This document shows, in pieces, positions 57,814 to 64,000 of a stretch of DNA of 64,000 nucleotides (positions are counted from its first letter, which is position 1; each line of letters begins with the position of its first letter). A program made the translations under genes and the position numbers. This stretch comes from Lactuca virosa (lineage: Eukaryota > Streptophyta > Magnoliopsida > Asterales > Asteraceae), in contig CAKMRJ010004445.1 of NCBI GenBank assembly GCA_928212115.1, positions 74,663,148 to 74,727,147 of the forward strand, in the 5' to 3' direction. The notes under the pieces were generated by a model. That model did not search any database. It was not told the origin of the DNA and saw nothing but the letters and a program-made list of their open reading frames with translations.

Positions 57814-60174
57814 AAGGTGAGTTCGAAGAAGTTACAAGTGAACAAGTTATCCACATGTTTAATGAAATGGGGCATCAGTCAACTCTTTCAGTTATTAGCC
57901 ATTTCAAGAAGACAATTCTTCCTGGGGTATGGAATTTTTTATTTGGCATTACTCTTCATTGTTTAAAATGCAGTAGTTTTGGATTTTATAATGCGAAAAT
58001 CAAGTTCTATTTGATTATGGCTGGTTGTACTATGGCCTAAATGTTGATTATGCCTCATTGCTCTGGGTTGCGTTTGGTAACTCGATTTCCAATTTGAAGA
58101 TGACTACGGAAGTTTCTAGTGCTCAATTTTGGAGTTTGGTTTTACATGAGGTTTATACTCAATAAGGTATTACTTTACCTACTGATGATGATGGTGCCAC
58201 ATTTCCTCGGATGACTATTCCCAAATCTACCCTTGATGATCCAGCTATTTTTCCGGTGGTTGGTTGAGTTCCGGATTCAATTCTTAATTTGGTATGTCCT
58301 ACCAATAAGCTTTTGATCAAATATAAAACTTCTATGAATCCAAATCATACTAGTATTCTTCCTAAGAAGGTTACTTTTGAAGCTGCAGAGGGATCTTCCA
58401 AAGAAGTTAAAGGGTAAGAAGAAGTAGAAGCAAATTGCAAAACCTAAAGAAGATGAGGAAGAGGTGTCTCAGAAAACTGTGTTTGAGAATTCAGGAAAGG
58501 GGGTTCTTAAGAAAACAAAGAAATTTGTTCCTGATAAATCTACAAGTGTTGGTTATGAGAAACAAACTGAGAAGGTTACTCGGGATATTCCTACTCAAGA
58601 GGTTGTTCCTACGAAGCCTAAGAAGATACAGCTGAAGGTGATGAAGCGAGGTGTTATGCTCAAAGGTGTTTCCTCTCCTGATTCTCCTGATACAAAGAAC
58701 AAAAAGCATTAGAAGTTGTACAGAGACTGAAGAAGTTTAAGCCTTCTACTGTCGAAACACCAATGATGAATGTTACGGTTGAGCTTGATTATTATAGCGA
58801 AGCCATAGAAGACGCATTGCAAGGTTCATTTCATGTTTCACCCAGGAAGGATACTTCTGTCAAATCGATTTTCAAGGAGACAAGTAATCCAGATGTCAAT
58901 ACAAACATATCTGATATGGACGCAAACATCAATTCTGGTGAACAAACAATCACATCACTCCCTGAGAAGACAATTATCACACCACCCTGGGTTTCGCATT
59001 CCAAGTCCAATATGGAGGAGGAAAAAACTTCAAACATCAATGTGAACTTATCTAATAAGGACGTAAATGTTCACATGGGGGATGGGAGTTCGACAACAAC
59101 CGTTGATACTACAGCTGTTCCACCACCACCACTACATTTGTCTCCACCAAAAACATCTACCATTCTACCTATATCCATACTAGTTGTATCACCAACTTTT
59201 CAAGCGGTGATGAATGAACCTATTACATCTTTATTTTCATCTCAATCCATAGAGGTTGAGAATACGGTTAACATAGAAGAAGAAGATGAATATGATTTCA
59301 TGGTTGGATTTGGAGATTTGGAGTTTAATCCACATGAGAATGATGTTCCTAATAATGTTAACATGTTTAGTAAACAATTCAAGATCCTTATTTCTAAAAT
59401 AAATTATATTCTTCAATTTCTAAATAATAGTGCTGGGAAGTCATATGTTAGTGGGGTTGAGGTCGAGTACCTATTAAAGTCGCAAGATTCAAGGACCAGG
59501 ACTTTAACTGAAGGTATTGAAAAGAGTGTTGATGAAAATTTGGGCACTCATTCTTGTAGTTTTGATTATGAACTTAAAAAAATACAAGATACTACTCGTG
59601 AACATCATTCGATTTTTGAGAAGCTGGTCACTGATTCAAAGAATTACATTGAGTTGAAGATAAAAGAGTTCAATGATTTATTTTCAACAGAAGTTCATAA
59701 AATTGATAAGTTTTTTGAAACTATAAGTCAGAAAGTTAATGTTCTGATTGGAGCTACAAGTTGTTTGGTCAAAGATCTTACTGCTTTCAATAATGATTGC
59801 TCAGATGATTTGAAGAATAAGAAAGAAGAAGATGGGAAGATGTTTTCTCAGATAGAAAAGTCTTTGACTGGGTGGGTTCCAGGATACCTTATCAAAGTTT
59901 GATTTTTAATCAACTACTTCTATTTCCTAAGATTCACTTTCGTTTATGGTCTTTTCAGTCGAATCCTACTTTAAATCTTAGTTGGCACCAATTCTTGACC
60001 TCGTCCTTAGCCTTTCAACAAATGCGTCACGTTCTGCGAATGTGACGCAATGGGAAGAAAGGGGGGTTGGTTCATCTAAAGGAATTGATGAAGACAAAGG
60101 TATTATTGTGGGAAAAGTCATGTCTACTCAAATTCACACTTCGCTACTAATGAAACCCATGCTGACATATTGAA

Positions 60175-60210
<36 letters not shown>

Positions 60211-61347
60211 CGAATGCTCCGAATATCAATGTTGACTTATGTATGTTGCAACAAAAAGGTATAAGTATTGGAAAATGAGGTTCGAGTTCTGCTGTGGTAA
60301 AGACTACATCAACCTTTGATCCCAAATACAGAGGTCAAGCCCTCAGCTTAAGAAAAGAAAAGGATGCAAGAGATTGAGATGGAGAAGATAAGGAAATTGA
60401 ATAACATCTTAAGGCAAAGGAAAGATGATCCACCTCGTCTTAACATAGATGATCCAAATAAAGTCTGGAATTACGAATTAATTAAACGTTCAGCTTTCAG
60501 TGAAGATGAAGACTTTATGGTCAAGCCAAGGAAGAGTTATGCAACTTAGAATACAGAGTTTAATCAAATTGGATTTTCCAGTTAATTACTCTTTGTTTGT
60601 ATTCTCTTAATTTAAGCTTGCTGAGAATTACCAGGACAAGGATGAATTCAAAAAGTTGAACATTCGATTTCATGCAGTATTGGGAAAGAGCGAGGGGGAG
60701 TTGTGGTAGTTAGTGAAAATTTTCAAGTTCATATCAGTTACTCCTGATGTGTTATTCGAAGGATTGTTGTATAATTTTCGATACATGGTGGTTCATGCAA
60801 ACAATGTGCCTTTTGAATTCAAAATTGCAGATTTTCCACTCATGAACGTGAATGATCTTGTTTCAACTGCATTATAGGCGGGTGATCTTAAAAAGACTGA
60901 TATTCCAGACAAAACTACCTATGTTCTTGGATATGGGCATCTCAAGACTTTTTTAGATGCTTATTTTGCTCATTTAGCTACGATAGATATTGATCTCTCT
61001 ACTGACTTTAACATAAGCTTGAGAGTTCCTAAACCATTGTTAAAAGGAAAAATAAGCATAAAGGATTTTGAATATGGAGAGATTATGCATGATCCTCTTG
61101 GATATGTGTTCATTAGAAAAGGGAAGAAGGAGAGTAGGAAAAAGTTCTTATTTCGTGTCGATGATGTTGAAAGTTATTCGAATACACATCTTACCAGTAT
61201 CCTACTACACATCAACAACTGTCAGAGAAACAAGAATGAAGACAGAGCGAAGATTAGGAAGATCATTCATTGGTATATGAAGATTCGAGAGGTTTGCTAC
61301 ATACAATAAAGATTCTACCTAAAGTTTCATGATTTGTCTTTTTCTCA

Positions 61348-61361
61348 CAAAGGGGGGAGAA
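61348..61361 (+). promoter_or_regulatory. Element A polypurine tract
   Basis: CAAAGGGGGGAGAA directly before TGTTAGGTCG, the 3' LTR start, 39 bases after the third ORF stop. Confidence 0.85.
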
Positions 61362-61745
61362 TGTTAGGTCGAAATTTGGTTGTGAGAAGTCAAATCGGTA
61401 GTTATCTTTATACGAAGTGTCTATAAATAGCGAAGGTTCACATGACTTCACTATGTTAATCTATTAACTAGGCATCTATGAGTTTCGTACTTCCGTGGAT
61501 AATCCTAGTATTTTTTTTGATTCTGTGAGTACCCTATAAATAAGGTAGGTTCTTAGAGGGTAGAGGAGCTTTTGCGGCTTTCGCATTAGACTTTAATTAT
61601 ACTCAAACTCTTTGTGCTCATTCGGAATAAACGTGTTGAAACCATATCTTATTTTGATCGAGGTGTTCGTACTCTATTTTCTTAATCGATTAACTAAAAC
61701 ACATTCTAAACAACTTATCAAAATCAACCATGCAAACCCACGTGA
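61362..61745 (+). repeat. Element A 3' LTR (right end not resolved)
   Basis: Begins TGTTAGGTCGAAATTTGG after the polypurine tract and has a TATA box TATAAATAG at 61422-61430. No second copy exists in the window, so the right end is a guess; several CA dinucleotides between 61700 and 61770 could be the end. Confidence 0.6.
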
Positions 61746-62938
61746 CATTCGTCTCAAGTAGTGCTTGAGAATCACAAGTGTCACATCACCTCTACCATAA
61801 TCAAACTAATGTGTTGGCTCCAGGCACTACCCCACAAAATCCTATTACAAGAAAGTGTGTGGGTTTCATAGGTAACATGAGATTTAAATATTGATTAAAA
61901 ACAACATTTTTGTTTTAATTTTAGTTAAAATATTTTAACCTTTTGAAATAATCAATTTCAAATTTAAATAGACTTAAAATAAGAAATATGCAATCACACA
62001 CATATCAAGTGGAAATAATGACATCACTAGCCTCTATCCTATCTATCTCCTCTATGATTAATCAAAGAGGAGAGAAGTCATACTAAGGAGATAACTGGAC
62101 TCTTCAAGGTCTCCAAACTATCAGCAACCAACTCTTGATGCCACCTTGAATGCCTTGGAACTTCAAGCTCCTAAATCCTTTACTTGGTTTTCGGTCTTCA
62201 CATCATTACACTTTTCTATTCTAATTACAAAATACTTAACTAAACATTTACATTTAAAAGAAAGATTACATATACAAAATATAAAACTAATGAGGTCACA
62301 AAGACCCAAAGTATAAAATACATACTCAACATAGGTAATTCGAGGCATTGTATGTTGGATCTGTACAATTCAAACAAATAATTATTTGAACTTGGATTAC
62401 AACTTTTAGAATTAATTTTTTTTCAATAATCTCACATGCAATAAAATATTAAAACAATAAACTCACAATATTGATATTTAATAATTTAAAATTAAAAGTA
62501 TCAGGCAACTAAAATCTATCTTTTATAAACTATCTAATTTGTGTAATGTTCATAGATCTGAATTAAATGCTCAATATAATCAAACATATTCAAATCTAAC
62601 TTAAAAAAGGAAAAATGAATATGTTATCTATTGAAGTGTGTCGCGTCCAGTAACATGCATGTCGTGTCCACTGTGGTTCACAGTGTTTCAGAACGGCACC
62701 ATGTGCCTCACATATTAGGTTTCAAAATTAATTGAAAGCACATTGTATCATGTAGAGGAGTGTTGCACCTTGTCGAGCAGAAAACAATTTTTTCAAATCC
62801 AAAATCCTAATCATTTTTAGGTTATAAAAAGGTTTAACTTTAAGACGTTTTAGTGAACAAAACATATGAAAATATAAATAAAAAACGATAGAAAACACAT
62901 GTGCAGAGACGTGATCAAGATGGATCTAATACCACTAT
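61746..62938 (-). other. Possible leader of a minus-strand copia element
   Basis: AT-rich, with no coding region I recognise; the short frame 62163-62348 on minus has no known domain. On minus, TGGTATTAGATCC at 62934-62922 resembles a degenerate PBS next to a possible LTR end. Palindromes CACTGTG-GTT-CACAGTG (62669-62685) and ACATGCATGT (62653-62662) lie in it. The left part may belong to the element A LTR. Confidence 0.35.
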
Positions 62939-64000
62939 TGTGTTATGATGATCTTTGGCCACAAAAGCACAATGTAGCGGAAACGCTAAACAATAAAAAC
63001 TTGTAACTTATAATCCAATAGTCGGATCTCTTGATCAATTAGTCAATTCAACAAATAAAATAACTAAAAATAGATATAGGGTTACGTACATTGATTGATT
63101 TTTATATTCAAGATAAGAAATAGTAGGGGAGGCCAATGGCTCAAAAAGGGAACAAAGAAGTGAGGGATTAAAGGATTACACTCACGGCAGGCCCGCCGAT
63201 CGTTACAAGCCTCAATTTCCGAGATACCAACGTCGAGGGTAAGCTCTTAAGTCGTATAATTTTCATATTTTATGTGTGTGTCAGGATGACACCCCATAAA
63301 TCCAAGAGTTATATTATGTGAAAATCATTAGGGTTAAGTCGTCTAATAGTCATGTTACAAGACTTGATAAAGTCGGGTAACAAATAGTTACCAGATTTGG
63401 TTAACGATCGAATAAAGGATCGCTATATCAAGTATGATAGTACGTATGTGCAAGTTCTAAGGAACTTGATGTTACCTGAATAGGTTTGTACAAGTGGTAA
63501 TGTGGAAAGTAGCACCGGACTGAGGTCGAGGCAATAATTAGTCTCCACTAACAAGCCAGGTGAGTACATACGGATTTTATGGGTACATACCTAAGTAATT
63601 TATATTACATGAAAAATATGTGAATAACTGATTAGGTGTGACTATGCTTGGTTATACAATAATGCTTTGATGCTAAAGTAATTTTAAAGGATGAACCCCT
63701 AGTTTCCATGATTTATAAAAAAGAATATTTTGAAAGGAATAAGTATGCAAAAAATTTAAATGATTTTAAAATGGGCATTATTAATTATTTGATAAAGGTG
63801 ATAAATAGTACGTACTTAAGCAATGAGAGATTTTGTTAAGCTCTATAGTTATATGTATAGATATTATCAAATTTGAGGAAATTTCTTTGGCCATAAAGCC
63901 TACAAATGTATTTAAATTTAATGAGAAGATACAAGCATGCATGAAAATCTATTAGTGTGAATGCGTACTTGAATTCTAAAAGCATATGTTAAGCAATTTG
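62939..64000 (-). other. Possible LTR and unassigned flank
   Basis: If the PBS-like site is real, an LTR edge is at 62939 (plus TGTGTTATGATG) and extends right by an unknown length. I find no gene here. A GGTGAGTACATACGG donor-like site at 63560-63574 recalls the GGTGAGT of the gypsy LTRs, but nothing else supports it. Confidence 0.3.

Larger units (their letters stand above)
38178..61309 (+). pseudogene. Third (env-position) ORF of element A, split by element B
   Basis: Starts at ATG 38178 (101 codons to the first stop at 38481-38483), is interrupted at 38516 by element B, and resumes at 57814. Open pieces are 57826-58040, 58464-58712, 58763-59902 (379 codons), 60364-60549 and 61019-61309. 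A piece near 58020-58170 has LLW, then SSAQFWSLVL, matching VLW ... SSPRFWALTI in the B third ORF, so the two are homologous. The 58763 piece is acidic and Ser/Asn-rich with coiled-coil-like stretches. A (CAA)11 tract lies at 60178-60211. I do not know the function, and no signal peptide or obvious membrane anchor is seen. Confidence 0.7.
31150..61361 (+). mobile_element. Element A: 5'-truncated sirevirus-like copia body, hosting a SINE and element B
   Basis: Holds, in order, a Lys-rich gag-like tail, protease, integrase, RT, RNase H and a long third ORF, then a polypurine tract (61348-61361). This is the order of sirevirus-type copia elements. No 5' LTR or PBS is found, so the left end is missing. 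The third ORF is split by element B (38517-57813 with TSD AAGGT), and pol is split by a SINE. Nearly every domain carries stops, which makes A the oldest layer in this part of the window. The left limit is approximate. Confidence 0.82.

Noticed and set aside
60134..60325. Minus frame with poly-Val
   Set aside because: It is the reverse reading of the (CAA)11 microsatellite inside the third ORF of A.

Overview
This window is plant nuclear DNA made almost entirely of nested and decayed LTR retrotransposons; I see no host protein gene, rRNA or tRNA gene. Every recognisable protein segment is Ty1/copia or Ty3/gypsy. Asteraceae, probably lettuce (Lactuca), is the likely source, because several families carry ACTCG-N-CGAGT palindromes that I associate from memory with lettuce repeats; that is a recollection, not a search.

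Layout. (1) 1-17677: minus-strand gypsy elements in tandem: the end of one internal region (1-368), a shared LTR (369-10884), a deletion-derivative internal region (10885-15015) and a second LTR cut short at 17677. A plus-strand copia element, 'Copia-1' (819-8543, TSD TTTCA), sits inside the shared LTR. (2) 17678-20094: LTR-less minus-strand fragment of a Copia-1 relative. (3) 20095-21548 and 30232-31150: AT-rich sequence I cannot assign, split by a complete non-autonomous gypsy element, 'Gypsy-2' (21549-30226, TSD ATTTT). (4) 31150-61361 plus a 3' LTR: plus-strand sirevirus-like copia 'A', 5' truncated and full of stops, interrupted by a 142-bp SINE (35372-35513) and by a second sirevirus-like element 'B' (38517-57813, minus strand, TSD AAGGT). 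B is itself interrupted in its protease/integrase region by 'Copia-2' (47337-55131, plus strand, TSD CTATG). (5) 61362-64000: the LTR of A, then what may be the leader and LTR of another minus-strand copia element, then unassigned DNA.

Relative age. By eye, Copia-2 LTRs differ at about 15 of 795 sites, Copia-1 at about 20 of 771, and B at about 45 of 626. This agrees with the nesting order A, then B, then Copia-2.

How the parts work. A, B and Copia-2 keep the copia order gag-PR-IN-RT-RH. A and B also carry a long third ORF after pol, and in both it is preceded by a gene-like promoter (TATA, AAACCCTA-type box, pyrimidine-rich leader). Copia-1 and Copia-2 share a long leader and a long 3' non-coding block, and may splice from the LTR to gag. 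Both gypsy families share an LTR core with apparent splice sites and a 57-bp tandem repeat near the 3' end. All coding regions are broken: Copia-2 has two frameshifts and two stops, and B has YVDY in place of YVDD in its reverse transcriptase.
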